The notes: a model not told the origin generated them from the sequence alone. A DNA stretch of 64,000 nucleotides from Prosthecobacter dejongeii (GCF_014203045.1 NZ_JACHIF010000001.1:1272143-1336142), one strand, 5' to 3'. Positions 36,407 through 45,417 are shown, counted from the first letter of the stretch. Made by a program: numbers and translations.

Positions 36407-38116
36407 TCATGCCACGGGTGCACGGCCTGTTTCTTGAATCCACCGTTCCACTTCTTGGATACGCGGGCCATACACAGGATGTTTCTCTAACTCAGCCCAC
36501 GGCATTTGTAGACGTTCACACCAGGTGAGGCTGCCATAACTGCCGGGGAGGTTAAAGCGTTGGGGCGTGCCGATCACATCCATGCACATGAGAGCAGCGA
36601 TCAAACAGGGGGTTTCAAAAAGAGATTTCTGCAGGGCGGAAAGAAGCGGGCTGTTGAGGCTTTCAGGTGCTGGCTCATCCCAGTGGGCAAACTGCAGAAG
36701 ATTCTTCAGGTCATCGGACGGGCCTGCGTTTTCTCCGTTTTGTTCATGCAGTCGGCTATAAACCGCTGCGATAGGGGCATGATCATGGTTGCCATACGCC
36801 ACCAGGCTGAGTGGGCGAAAGGTATCCTGATGCAGCAATTTTCCATCGGCGTCCTTTTCCAAGAGAGGAAAGGTAAGGTTCGGCACTTGCAGGTCATCCA
36901 GCGCCTGACGCATGTAGGGGGGCATGAGCCCCATGAGCTCAGCGATCAAGCCCATATTTCCAGCGGCCGCCTGCATCACAGAGATGATTTCACGCCCTTG
37001 CAGATCATTCATCTGGGCGGTGTTTTCTTGTTCGTCCGGTCCGGGGACAAAACGTGGCAGCAGCCCGTGCGTTTTCAGCTTCACCTCTTCTTCGGTTAAG
37101 GTGGCGAATTCGGCATGCTGCGCACCACCCTGCCAGGGAAACATGTAACCGCGAAAGTAGCCGCGCAGATGGTCGAGACGACAGAGGTGGAAAAATTGTG
37201 CCTCGGATTGCAGGCGCCCTCGCAGCCAGGCAAAGTCCTCGGACCGATGGTTTTCCCACCGATAAGGTGGGAGGCCCCAGTTCTGCCCCCAGCGTTCCGA
37301 ATCTTTGTTGGTATCAAAGTACGACACTGGCCGTGTGCCCATGCTCCAGTCTCTATCAAACAAAGTGGGGTGTAGCCACACATCCGCACTATTTCTGGAC
37401 ACACCAAAGGACATCTCGCCCATGAGAAGGACGCCCCTTTTGTCCGCATAACGGCGGATTTCCAACCATTGCCGCCAGGCCACCCATTGGATGAAGGTAA
37501 AGCCACGCCGCCAAGCCTCCAAACGCTCGCGTTCCGGGTGGGTGGCTAGCCAGTTTTCAGCCCCCGCGACGGTATGATGTTCAGGCCGCCACTGCTCCCA
37601 GTGGGCATTCCCGCCGTATTCTTGCACCAGGGTTCGAAACAGGGTGTAGCCGGGTAACCAAGTCGAAGATTGAAGCTGAAATTCTGCATAACTCTGCAGC
37701 AATTCAGGAGGATGATCTGACTGAGTTTCAAAGTGGTCGGCGGCCTCCTGCAGGATCTGAAGTTTCAGTGGATGAACGGAAAGATGCTTCACTGGTCCCT
37801 CACGAAGTTGATCCAGCCACGAAGCTGGAGCCAGGGAATCTAAAGTCTCTTGGGTCAGTCCAGGCACCCAGTCCGGCTCTAGGGTCAACAAGGCTGGCGA
37901 TAGTGCGCGTGAACTGATGGGGTTATAGGGACTGTGGTCACCCACCGTTTCATGAATAGGCAAGAGTTGGAGAATGCCGAACTGGTGGGAGGCACAGAAA
38001 TCAATGGATTCCAAGACGGCACGGGTATCGCCAATGCCCATGTCATTGGCACGCCGCATGGCAAAGACGGGGGTGAGCAGTGCGGCTGTTTTTTTCGTGG
38101 GTAGAAAGGTGGGCAT
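36407..38116 (-). CDS. malQ: 4-alpha-glucanotransferase (GH77)
   Basis: 569 residues from ATG 38116 (MPTFLPTKKTAALLTPVFAM); an in-frame ATG at 38143 is possible. The GH77 pattern is seen in GIGDTRAVLESIDFCASHQF, LQLLPIHETVGDHSPYNPIS, FDRDWSMGTRPVSYFDTNK and LGLPPYRWENH-type segments, with the acidic catalytic region around CRLDHLRGYFRGY and a late NHDHAPI motif. It transfers alpha-1,4-glucan segments between maltodextrins. Together with GlgX it completes maltodextrin handling from glycogen. A perfect 13-bp inverted repeat lies just upstream (38148-38191). Confidence 0.92.
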   Translation of the reverse strand: MPTFLPTKKTAALLTPVFAMRRANDMGIGDTRAVLESIDFCASHQFGILQLLPIHETVGDHSPYNPISSRALSPALLTLEPDWVPGLTQETLDSLAPASWLDQLREGPVKHLSVHPLKLQILQEAADHFETQSDHPPELLQSYAEFQLQSSTWLPGYTLFRTLVQEYGGNAHWEQWRPEHHTVAGAENWLATHPERERLEAWRRGFTFIQWVAWRQWLEIRRYADKRGVLLMGEMSFGVSRNSADVWLHPTLFDRDWSMGTRPVSYFDTNKDSERWGQNWGLPPYRWENHRSEDFAWLRGRLQSEAQFFHLCRLDHLRGYFRGYMFPWQGGAQHAEFATLTEEEVKLKTHGLLPRFVPGPDEQENTAQMNDLQGREIISVMQAAAGNMGLIAELMGLMPPYMRQALDDLQVPNLTFPLLEKDADGKLLHQDTFRPLSLVAYGNHDHAPIAAVYSRLHEQNGENAGPSDDLKNLLQFAHWDEPAPESLNSPLLSALQKSLFETPCLIAALMCMDVIGTPQRFNLPGSYGSLTWCERLQMPWAELEKHPVYGPRIQEVERWIQETGRAPVA

Positions 38117-38147
38117 AACCAAAGAAGCGTTCAATTTTAACATGAAG

Positions 38148-38191
38148 CTGGCGGTGATGGCCGGGCCTGAAAGTCCCTCCATCACCGCCAG
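38148..38191. repeat. Perfect 13-bp inverted repeat upstream of malQ
   Basis: CTGGCGGTGATGG (38148-38160) and CCATCACCGCCAG (38179-38191) are exact complements around an 18-base loop. No T run follows on either strand. It sits between the DUF4142 gene end and the malQ start, so it may act in termination, RNA stability or as a regulator site. Confidence 0.6.
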
Positions 38192-38230
38192 TTGGGTGAA
38201 GCACTACAGGCTTCTTTTTGAAGGTGAAGG

Positions 38231-38746
38231 TTACTTCTTAATGGCGGTCTGGACGGCGTCCAGATGATTGCGAAGGTCTGGCAGAGCCTTGCCTGCCCAG
38301 GTCTTCACTTCGGCATCCTTGGAGTCTTCAGAAGCTTCCGTGAAGAGATCAATCGCCTCTTTGTGATCGGCCTCCAGACGGTTCAAGAAAGCCTTGTCAA
38401 AGGCTTCGCCTGTATTCGTGTTTTCCAGTTCTTTAAGGATTTCGGTGTCTGCAGGATCTGTGACGGTCGAAAGCTCTACACCCTTGGCTTTGGCCAGGGC
38501 AGTCAGTTCAGTGTTCATGGTGGTGTGAGCCAAGACCATTTTTTCGGCCAGGGCTTTCACATCTTCACGAGCACCTTTTTTGACGCCCAGTGCGGCGATT
38601 TGAACTTCGCCCATGCCATGTTGTGAAGCGGCCTTGACGAATTTTTCATCTGCAGGCGTGAGGGAGCTCTTGGAGTCGGCTGCGGAAACAGAAGTAGCCA
38701 GCATAGCGAGACCTGCAAAAGCTGCGGTGAGGAAGGATGTTTTCAT
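38231..38746 (-). CDS. Secreted DUF4142 protein
   Basis: 171 residues. It has an N-terminal signal peptide (MKTSFLTAAFAGLAMLATSV, cleavage near VSAADS). The mature part is an all-helical DUF4142 domain: DEKFVKAASQHGMGEVQIAALG, MVLAHTTMNTELTALAK and AFLNRLEADHKEAIDLF. The family resembles a ferritin-like helical bundle and is common in envelope stress gene sets. The reaction is unknown. It would act in the periplasm. Confidence 0.88.
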   Translation of the reverse strand: MKTSFLTAAFAGLAMLATSVSAADSKSSLTPADEKFVKAASQHGMGEVQIAALGVKKGAREDVKALAEKMVLAHTTMNTELTALAKAKGVELSTVTDPADTEILKELENTNTGEAFDKAFLNRLEADHKEAIDLFTEASEDSKDAEVKTWAGKALPDLRNHLDAVQTAIKK

Positions 38747-38943
38747 AACTGAATTTTTTGTTGGGGTGGGGTTATTGACTGCCGCACTTCTTGGGTTTTT
38801 GAGGCACGGCTGCTACAGCATGAATTCGCCATGCCGTCCTAGCTTGGACGTACTTTTATGCAGACCGGGCGATATGCAGTATAACAAAATATGCAGAGCC
38901 ATTAAGGGAGCGGATGACGAATCCTAAGGCAACCCTTTCCACC

Positions 38944-39159
38944 ATGAAAACGAAGTCCCATCAAAACTCCAAAGACGAACTGGATCAATTAGGCGGAACC
39001 GATCAGATTGAGCAGCTCGCGGCTGACCTTGCTGTGGAGGACGATCGCCAACGCGTCACTGATAAAGATCGTGAGGAAGCTCTGAAACAAATGGGTGAAA
39101 TGGCACCTCCACCAGCAGTCGCTAGCCCTACTGCGCCACCTGAGGGACAAAGCATATGA
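38944..39159 (+). CDS. Small charged protein, unknown
   Basis: 71 residues from ATG 38944; an ATG ten codons upstream is also in frame. It is highly charged (NSKDELDQLGGTDQIEQLA, RQRVTDKDREEALKQMGEM) with a Pro/Ala-rich tail. No family was recognised. Its stop overlaps the start of the EEP nuclease gene (ATGA), so the two are translationally coupled. Confidence 0.55.
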   Translation: MKTKSHQNSKDELDQLGGTDQIEQLAADLAVEDDRQRVTDKDREEALKQMGEMAPPPAVASPTAPPEGQSI

Positions 39160-39926
39160 ATGAAGCCGTGCCAGTGCAAGCCCGGTGCCTGCGAGTGATG
39201 ACTTATAATGTGCATGGCTGCGTGGGCACGGATGGTTTTTTGGATGAGAGCCGCATCGCAGCGGTCATTGCGGCCGCAGCTCCAGATGTGGTAGCTCTGC
39301 AAGAGTTGGACGTGGAGCGCCGACGCAGCCGGGGTGTTCATCAAGTGAGACATTTGGCCAATTCTCTGAAAATGGAGTATCATTTTCATCCCACATTGCA
39401 TCATCTTTCAGAGCAGTATGGAGATGCGGTGCTGAGTCGCCTGCCGATGACGTTGCTGCGGCAAGGGATGCTGCCCACATCTTCTTCACGTTTAGCTTTT
39501 GAGCCACGCGGAGCTTTGCTGGTGGAGCTAGAGGTGGAGGGGAGGCCGGTGCACTTATTGAACACGCATCTCGGGCTGAGTTGGAGTGAGCGTTTGGCTC
39601 AGGTCACAGCCCTTTTAGGGCCCGACTGGATGAAGGGTAGTCTCAATACGCATCCTTTTGTGCTGTGTGGGGACCTCAATGCTCTGCCGGGGTCATTGGT
39701 CTATCGCACGCTGACTAGACAGCTCAAGGATGTGCAGCGCTGGACGTTGCGCTCTTGGCCGCGCTCTACCTTTCCATCGCGCTGGCCAGTGACGAGGTTA
39801 GACTATATTTTTATGAATCGGCATTTCACCGCCCGGAAAGTAGAAGTGCCCAACAATCGACAGACTCAGGTAGCGTCCGATCATTTACCGTTGATTGCGG
39901 ACTTGGTGCTGAATAGCGAGGCGTAG
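39156..39926 (+). CDS. Endonuclease/exonuclease/phosphatase (EEP) family protein
   Basis: 256 residues. The DNase I-like fold motifs are in order: RVMTYNVHGC (metal Asn), VVALQELDV (metal Glu), LLNTHLGLS, VLCGDLNALPGS (Asp and Asn), RLDYIFMN and ASDHLPLIADL (catalytic His). No signal peptide. The family includes nucleases, inositol phosphatases and sphingomyelinases, so the substrate is open. The convergent neighbour is a cardiolipin synthase, and EEP plus PLD-type genes side by side often point to phospholipid metabolism. Confidence 0.88.
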   Translation: MNEAVPVQARCLRVMTYNVHGCVGTDGFLDESRIAAVIAAAAPDVVALQELDVERRRSRGVHQVRHLANSLKMEYHFHPTLHHLSEQYGDAVLSRLPMTLLRQGMLPTSSSRLAFEPRGALLVELEVEGRPVHLLNTHLGLSWSERLAQVTALLGPDWMKGSLNTHPFVLCGDLNALPGSLVYRTLTRQLKDVQRWTLRSWPRSTFPSRWPVTRLDYIFMNRHFTARKVEVPNNRQTQVASDHLPLIADLVLNSEA

Positions 39927-39936
39927 AACCGTGAAG

Positions 39937-41265
39937 TTAAAGTTGGGACCGTAAGATACCCGCCACATGGCCGAGGATCTTCTCCCGAAGAGGACGTTGA
40001 CGCCACTCTTGCCAGGTGATCTCACGAGAACGCTTTTTATCAGCTTCAAAAACCTCAAAATGTTGCTGGGCAAATTGACGATCCCAGACATTGAGATTGG
40101 CCTCTTCATTCAGACAAAGGGAGCGATCATCTAAATTGCAAGAACCCACGGAGACCCATTGTTCATCCACCACAAAATACTTGCTGTGAAGCAGGGCCGG
40201 CTGGAATTCATAGAACCGCACTCCTCTGCGCAGCAAACCACCCCAACGAGCACGTCCCACATAGCGCACCACGCGCTGGTCAATACGCTCACTCGGGGCG
40301 ATGATTTCCACGCTGACACCCCGCTCTCTGGCCTCCTTGAGCAAATGCAGCACGAGCATGTCTGGAATGAAATAGGGATTGACGATGCGGATGGACTGCC
40401 GAGCGGCAGCGATGGAAAGCAGAAACATGAGTCGTGCACTGTCTGCACCTTCACTGACGGAGCTCTTGAAGATCTGGCAGGGCGTATTGCCGCAGGGGAA
40501 TAGTTCTGGGAAATAAAGATCTCCATGCAGCACCCGGGCGCGCGTCTGCATCCAGTTATCCAAGAAAGCCTGCTGCATCTGGGCGACGACGGGCCCTTCC
40601 ACTTCATACTGAGTATCTCGCCAGTGATCACTTTGGTTGCCATGGCCATCCCACAGGTCTGAAATACCCACTCCACCAACGAAGCCAATGCGACCATCCA
40701 CAACCAAGAGCTTGCGGTGGGTGCGATGATTAAAGTTAGTTAGGTTGTAGCGTCGGAAAATTTCTACCTCCACTCCCGCATCACGCATGTCTTGCATGCA
40801 GCGGCTGTCGAGGCAATTGGAGCCCATGGCATCCTGAAGGAAATGCACTTTAACTCCGCGTCGGGCGCATTCGGCAAAAGCCGCAGAGAACTGATCCACG
40901 ATCCGTCCCTTTGTCCAGACGAAGTTCTCGAAGGTCACGCTGTACTTAGCCTGCCGAATGACCTCGAGCATGCGGGGAAAAATTTCGGCTCCGTTTTGCA
41001 AGAGAGTGACCTTATTCCCAGCGACCAATGGCGGGCCGAGAAGGTGACTCATGGTGCGCGCGAAGGCTTCATCGCAGACACCGTAGTCAGTTTCTATATG
41101 ATGTGTGATCTTCCTCTCAGTTTCGAGGAAGTTCTTGCTGATAATGACGGCGAGGGTGCCGCTAATCGCGGCAGTGAGAGCCAGTGTGGCCAGACCGTGC
41201 CCTGTGCTTTGAGGTTCATCCTCAAAGAGGGATGGAGCGAAATGTGGGAGGCGGAGCATACGCAT
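39937..41265 (-). CDS. cls: Cardiolipin synthase / phospholipase D family
   Basis: 442 residues. A membrane segment near the start (HGLATLALTAAISGTLAVII) precedes two HKD motifs: HRTHRKLLVVDGRIGFVGG and LHSKYFVVDEQWVSVGSCNLD. Two HKD motifs with a membrane anchor fit bacterial cardiolipin synthase, which joins two phosphatidylglycerol molecules. It converges with the EEP gene at a 10-bp gap. Phosphatidylserine decarboxylase at 53.1 kb is the other phospholipid gene in the window. Confidence 0.9.
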   Translation of the reverse strand: MRMLRLPHFAPSLFEDEPQSTGHGLATLALTAAISGTLAVIISKNFLETERKITHHIETDYGVCDEAFARTMSHLLGPPLVAGNKVTLLQNGAEIFPRMLEVIRQAKYSVTFENFVWTKGRIVDQFSAAFAECARRGVKVHFLQDAMGSNCLDSRCMQDMRDAGVEVEIFRRYNLTNFNHRTHRKLLVVDGRIGFVGGVGISDLWDGHGNQSDHWRDTQYEVEGPVVAQMQQAFLDNWMQTRARVLHGDLYFPELFPCGNTPCQIFKSSVSEGADSARLMFLLSIAAARQSIRIVNPYFIPDMLVLHLLKEARERGVSVEIIAPSERIDQRVVRYVGRARWGGLLRRGVRFYEFQPALLHSKYFVVDEQWVSVGSCNLDDRSLCLNEEANLNVWDRQFAQQHFEVFEADKKRSREITWQEWRQRPLREKILGHVAGILRSQL

Positions 41266-41441
41266 GAAAGGTTAGGTCAACAGCGCTGGGATGAAGCTGG
41301 GGAAGGTACCCCTTGCAGCATGGGTTATTTCGCCGTTGCGGATGTAAATGCGCTCATCTCCTTGCTACGGAGGCAGCTTCAGAAGCTACGTACGACCACG
41401 GGAGAGGGGAGAGGCGATTGCTAAATGCACGCCTTTTCACC

Positions 41442-43100
41442 ATGACTCTATCCCTCAATCCAGAACACCTGAAGCGTTACAAGCAAGTGCTGACTTTGAT
41501 GGTCAAGTATGGCCATGGAGACCTCGTTAAAAGTGCTCCGATTGTGGATGATCCGCTGGACTTTGCACCCCCGCCGCCCGTGCCACCTGGGGCGAAAGAA
41601 CTGGCCAAAGATCTGGAAGCGCTAGGACCCACTTTTATCAAACTGGGGCAGCTCCTTTCGACCCGCTCAGACTTCATTCCTCCTGCATACATGGAGGCAC
41701 TGAGCATGCTTCAAGATAACATCCAACCCTTCCCGTATGAGAAGGTGGAAGCGATTGTGAATGTGGAGATTGGCGCACGGATTTCGAAGGCGTTTCAGTC
41801 CTTTGATCCAGTTCCGATGGCGGCTGCATCCTTGGGGCAGGTGCATTATGCGGTGCTGCGTAGCGGGCAGGAAGTGGCTGTGAAGGTGCAGCGGCCTGAT
41901 GTGCGAGAGCAGGTGGCCACAGACTTGGCTGCGATTGGGGAGATCGCCGAATTTCTGGATAAGCATACAGAGACGGGGAAGCGTTTTGAATTCACCAAGA
42001 TCGTCAGTGAACTGCGCAAGGCGCTGCTAAGGGAGCTGGACTACCGTGAGGAGGCGCAGACAATGCGGCTCATGCGGGAGAAGCTCTCTGACTTCAAACG
42101 TTTGGTCATCCCCGCACCGGTGGATGACTACTCCTCAGGCCGGGTCCTGACCATGGAGTATGTGGACGGCAGCAAGATCACCAAGTTGCACCCGATCGCA
42201 CGCATGGAGGTGGATGGGCATGCTCTGGCTGAGGAAGTCTTTCGTTCCTACCTGCATCAAATTCTGATCCTGGGAATCTTCCATGCCGACCCGCATCCAG
42301 GGAATGTTTTTCTGACAGCAGATAATAGCAAGGTGGCCTTGTTAGACTTCGGCATGATTGCCCGCGTAGGGCCGCAGATGCAGGATCAGTTGCTGAAGCT
42401 GCTGCTGGCCATCAGTGAAGGTCAGAGTGACCGTGCTGCGGCCGTGGCCCAGGCGATGGGAACGGAAAAAGATCATTTTGATGAGGCTAGTTTCCTTCGG
42501 GATATTGCGGAAATCGTCAGTCAGCAACAAGGCGCAACGGTGCAAAATCTGGAAGTGGGTAAGATCGTCATGCACGTGACTCAAGTCGCCGCACGCACTG
42601 GTCTAAGCTTGCCAGAAGAGCTGACCATGCTGGGCAAGACACTGCTGAATCTAGATTTGGTAGGACGCACGCTGGACCCTACTTTTGATCCCAATGAGTC
42701 CATTCGCCGCAATTCGGCTGAACTCATGCGCGCGAAGACCTTCAAGAGCCTTTCCCCTGGCAACCTCTTGAACTCTTTGTTGGATGCGAAGGAATTGATC
42801 GAAAAACTACCTGGGCGCCTGAACCAATTTTTGGAAGTGGTGGCTAACAACAAGTTGAAGATCCATCTCGACACGATTGATGAAAAAGTGGTGATGACGG
42901 GACTGCAAAAAGTGGCCAATCGAATCACATTAGGTCTCATTCTAGCCTCGCTCATCGTGGGGGCCTCCATGCTGATGAGGATCGAGACCAGCTTCCGTAT
43001 TTTTGGCTACCCCGGTTTCGCCATGCTGCTCTTCCTTCTGGCCTGTGGCGGGGGCCTCTCTTTGGCCTGGCAGATCATGAAGAGTGATATGAGGTCGTGA
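41442..43100 (+). CDS. UbiB/ABC1-type atypical kinase
   Basis: 552 residues from ATG 41442; the frame runs upstream but homology begins at MTLSLNPEHLKRYKQ. The family signature KxGQ is in TFIKLGQLLSTRSDFIPPAY. The Ala-rich loop AAASLGQVHYA replaces the P-loop, with a Lys in EVAVKVQRPDV. The catalytic HADPHPGNVFL and DFGMIARVG segments follow. Two hydrophobic segments close the C-terminus (ITLGLILASLIVGASML and FAMLLFLLACGGGLSLAW). UbiB-like proteins bind lipids and support quinone synthesis or membrane-lipid homeostasis; no ubi or men genes are adjacent. Confidence 0.92.
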   Translation: MTLSLNPEHLKRYKQVLTLMVKYGHGDLVKSAPIVDDPLDFAPPPPVPPGAKELAKDLEALGPTFIKLGQLLSTRSDFIPPAYMEALSMLQDNIQPFPYEKVEAIVNVEIGARISKAFQSFDPVPMAAASLGQVHYAVLRSGQEVAVKVQRPDVREQVATDLAAIGEIAEFLDKHTETGKRFEFTKIVSELRKALLRELDYREEAQTMRLMREKLSDFKRLVIPAPVDDYSSGRVLTMEYVDGSKITKLHPIARMEVDGHALAEEVFRSYLHQILILGIFHADPHPGNVFLTADNSKVALLDFGMIARVGPQMQDQLLKLLLAISEGQSDRAAAVAQAMGTEKDHFDEASFLRDIAEIVSQQQGATVQNLEVGKIVMHVTQVAARTGLSLPEELTMLGKTLLNLDLVGRTLDPTFDPNESIRRNSAELMRAKTFKSLSPGNLLNSLLDAKELIEKLPGRLNQFLEVVANNKLKIHLDTIDEKVVMTGLQKVANRITLGLILASLIVGASMLMRIETSFRIFGYPGFAMLLFLLACGGGLSLAWQIMKSDMRS

Positions 43101-43135
43101 TGGGTCACAGCCTCCTCATAAACAACTCCCTTGGC

Positions 43136-43537
43136 CTAGAGCCACAGGCTGTATGCACAACCTGCAAGGGCTACTAATAGCGCGGCGCAGGCGGCAATGC
43201 CGAGACCGCGCTGAAGGGGTTGCAAACGAGTCCACCATTCTTTGAATTGTTGGCTCTTTTTCCGGAGTTGTAGCTCCAATTTATCCATGCCTTTGGCTAA
43301 AGTGAGGGATTCACCAGCCACCAGGGCTAAACCCAGCGCAATGACCAGCAGCCCAGGTCCAGGCATGCCTAACAGCACCACACCACCCATGGAGAGAATG
43401 ATGCCCAAGAAAACATACAGGATTCGTTTCCAGGGAAAGCTGGAGCTACGGTCCGCCTGGCGCTGACGATAGAAGTCTTCGAATCGTTCTCCTGGCTGAC
43501 TTTTTTTAAAATCCTGCCAAAGACTGCTGATGGACAT
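43136..43537 (-). CDS. PGPGW-type small membrane protein
   Basis: 133 residues. Two hydrophobic segments contain the PGPG motif (YVFLGIILSMGGVVLLGMPG then PGLLVIALGLALVAGES), with a third at the end (GIAACAALLVALAGCAY). This matches the putative transmembrane PGPGW family. The N-terminal 30 residues are polar and basic (KKSQPGERFEDFYRQRQADR). Function unknown. It is last in a minus-strand run with the receiver gene 43573-44010. Confidence 0.7.
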   Translation of the reverse strand: MSISSLWQDFKKSQPGERFEDFYRQRQADRSSSFPWKRILYVFLGIILSMGGVVLLGMPGPGLLVIALGLALVAGESLTLAKGMDKLELQLRKKSQQFKEWWTRLQPLQRGLGIAACAALLVALAGCAYSLWL

Positions 43538-43572
43538 GATTATGAAAAGTCAGAGGTTGGGGCATAAGCCGA

Positions 43573-44010
43573 CTAAGCGTCGAGAGCGGGTTTGAAATAG
43601 CTTTCGCCACTCATCACGGTCTCCAGGGCATCCATCAGTTCTGCAGGTGAGGAATCTTTGACAAGGTAACCTCGTGCCCCTGCTTCATAGGCTTGCGTGA
43701 CGTACGACTTTTCATCATGGGCAGAGACCATGAGGATGGGCAAATCGGGATGTTGATGAAGGATCTCTTTCACAAGGTCATAACCGAGACCGTCTGGGAG
43801 AGTGACGTCCATGATCATGACGTCTGGTATCTCGTCTTTTTCGATATGCAGCCGCGCTTCCTCAACGTTGGAGGCACTCCAGGCCATGAGAAGTTCTGGG
43901 CAGTCATCTATCAAGCTCCGATACACGGCGCGCATGATGGAGTGGTCATCTACCACCGCGATGCGCATGATGGTTCTGGTGGTAGCTTTGGAAAAAGTTG
44001 GAGAAGACAT
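43573..44010 (-). CDS. Single-domain response regulator
   Basis: 145 residues. A receiver of the NarL/FixJ type: IAVVDDHSIMRAVY, phospho-acceptor Asp68 in VMIMDVTLPDG, VSAHDE and GARGYLVKDSSPAELMDAL. The protein stops where the usual LuxR-type HTH would start, so no DNA-binding output. A start at ATG 43968 (MRIAVVDD) would remove 14 residues. No kinase gene is adjacent, but several orphan kinases in the window could serve it. Confidence 0.9.
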   Translation of the reverse strand: MSSPTFSKATTRTIMRIAVVDDHSIMRAVYRSLIDDCPELLMAWSASNVEEARLHIEKDEIPDVMIMDVTLPDGLGYDLVKEILHQHPDLPILMVSAHDEKSYVTQAYEAGARGYLVKDSSPAELMDALETVMSGESYFKPALDA

Positions 44011-44089
44011 CTTTTAGGATTCGCGTGTGGAGGCCCATCCGCGTTTAACATTCTCCAAAAAAGGATGAGGTGAGATTCCTTGACCTGTT

Positions 44090-44551
44090 TTATGGCCGGG
44101 CGGCTTGCCATGCTTGAGCGGCTGCATTTTGCTCTCCAGTCGCATTGAAAGGAGGAATATTGGCGAAGTCACCACGAAGGGCTTTGAGGGCATACTTCTC
44201 ATGATCAATTTCTTTACGGGTGCGAATGCCAAGGCGGCGGAAAACGGCTAAGGGCGGGCACCAGCCATTGAGGTGATGATTGAGAAGAAGCGGCAGAACC
44301 AAAGTAGGTAGGAGAAAGTACTTTTTATGACGGACAAGGCCCAGCAAAAGACCTGACAGAGCCAGGGCAGAGGCTTGGCAACCTAGCCAGCGTTCGATAT
44401 CCCATTCGGCATCCAAAGCCTCGATGCGGCGAGTGATTTCATCGGCTGATTGAATGGACATTCCACCAACTCTCAATTTCGCTTGGACTTCGATCTGTTC
44501 GTTGAGGGCTTCAGCGGTGGATGATTGGACAGGATCTTCTTCGGAGTTCAT
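44090..44551 (-). CDS. YgaP-like small membrane protein, unknown
   Basis: 153 residues. The N-terminal half is soluble and charged. A hydrophobic middle (QASALALSGLLLGLV then YFLLPTLVLPLLLNHHLNGW) is followed by CPPLAVFRRLGIRTRKEIDHEK and ALKALRGDF, a conserved pattern I associate with YgaP-type membrane proteins, not a characterised enzyme. It lies between the DJ-1/PfpI gene (21 bp upstream) and the receiver gene. Confidence 0.55.
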   Translation of the reverse strand: MNSEEDPVQSSTAEALNEQIEVQAKLRVGGMSIQSADEITRRIEALDAEWDIERWLGCQASALALSGLLLGLVRHKKYFLLPTLVLPLLLNHHLNGWCPPLAVFRRLGIRTRKEIDHEKYALKALRGDFANIPPFNATGEQNAAAQAWQAARP

Positions 44552-44571
44552 AAGATGTGAGAGGGTGAGGA

Positions 44572-45159
44572 TTAATCTTCTTCAGGAGCCACCGCGCCTA
44601 CGCCCACGACGGTGCCTTCGCCTTGAGCAAAGATTTCGATCATTTTAAGATTGAAGGCGGGCAAGTCTTCTGGCTGGCGGCTGGTGATGAGGGACTGGTC
44701 CACAACCACCTCGGCATCTACCCACTCGCCACCCGCGTTTCGCACATCGGTCTGGATCGCTGGCCAGGAGGTGAGGCGTCGCCCTTCCACGAGCCCTGCT
44801 TCGATGAGCAGCCACGGACCATGACAAATGGCTGCAATAGGTTTCCCTTGTAGCCCAAATTCCCGCACGAAATCAATGGCTTCCGGCATCGCGCGCAAGG
44901 TATCGGGATTGGCTAGGCCCCCTGGTAGGAGTAGGGCATCAAAGTCGAGAGGGTCGGCTAGATCTAGACGGATATCTGTCGCGAAGGTATCCCCCTTTTC
45001 ATCGTGGTGCACACCTTGGATCTCCCCGGCTTCAGGAGAGATGATGCTGACTTTAGCGCCAGCTTTTTCTAGTGCTTGCAGCGGCAGTTCGAGTTCCGAC
45101 TGCTCAAAGCCATTGGTCGCCAAGATCGCCACATGTTTACTACCGAGAGAGGGTTTCAT
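44572..45159 (-). CDS. DJ-1/PfpI family protein
   Basis: 195 residues. The nucleophile elbow is AAICHGPWLLIEAGL (catalytic Cys followed by His), with Glu in ILATNGFEQSELELPL and the LLPGGLANPD loop. The layout is that of PfpI/YhbO-type proteins, which act as deglycases or chaperones in oxidative and carbonyl stress. It heads a minus-strand run with the small membrane protein and the receiver gene. A palindromic sigma-54-like site lies 64 bp upstream. Confidence 0.9.
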   Translation of the reverse strand: MKPSLGSKHVAILATNGFEQSELELPLQALEKAGAKVSIISPEAGEIQGVHHDEKGDTFATDIRLDLADPLDFDALLLPGGLANPDTLRAMPEAIDFVREFGLQGKPIAAICHGPWLLIEAGLVEGRRLTSWPAIQTDVRNAGGEWVDAEVVVDQSLITSRQPEDLPAFNLKMIEIFAQGEGTVVGVGAVAPEED

Positions 45160-45222
45160 AACACAACTAGATCGTTTGTTAGTCGCTCAATGGTCGCAGT
45201 CATTTTTTATTTGGTTTGGGTG

Positions 45223-45239
45223 TGGCATCCAATGCGCCA
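45223..45239. promoter_or_regulatory. Possible bidirectional sigma-54-like site
   Basis: TGGCATCCAATGCGCCA reads with GG-N10-GC spacing on both strands. On the plus strand it precedes the DUF3309 gene by 37 bp; on the minus strand it precedes the DJ-1/PfpI gene by 64 bp, with a better -12 box (ATGCC). The -12 boxes are weak, so confidence is low. Confidence 0.3.
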
Positions 45240-45276
45240 AGAGAAAGCGATTTCAAAGTGAAACCCCTGCCTAACT

Positions 45277-45417
45277 ATGAATACAATCTTACTCGTTCTC
45301 TTGATTTTGCTTTTGATCGGTGCATTGCCCACTTGGCCTTACAGTTCAGGCTGGGGCTATTACCCGAGCGGTGGCCTCATTCTCCTCATCGTTTTGCTTG
45401 TGATCTTTTTGCGTTGA
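45277..45417 (+). CDS. DUF3309 small membrane protein
   Basis: 46 residues from ATG 45277. The sequence is a close match to the DUF3309 pattern: LILLLIGALPTWPYSSGWGY, then PSGGLILLIVLLVIFLR. Two hydrophobic helices flank the conserved PTWPYS-x-x-WGY-x-PSGG loop. The family is widespread in soil bacteria, usually in stress gene sets, with no known function. A strong terminator follows. Confidence 0.88.
   Translation: MNTILLVLLILLLIGALPTWPYSSGWGYYPSGGLILLIVLLVIFLR

Noticed and set aside
38819..38837. Sigma-54-like site TGGCGAATTCATGC (minus strand) upstream of the DUF4142 gene
   Set aside because: GG and GC are nine bases apart, not ten, so RpoN would not be expected to use it.
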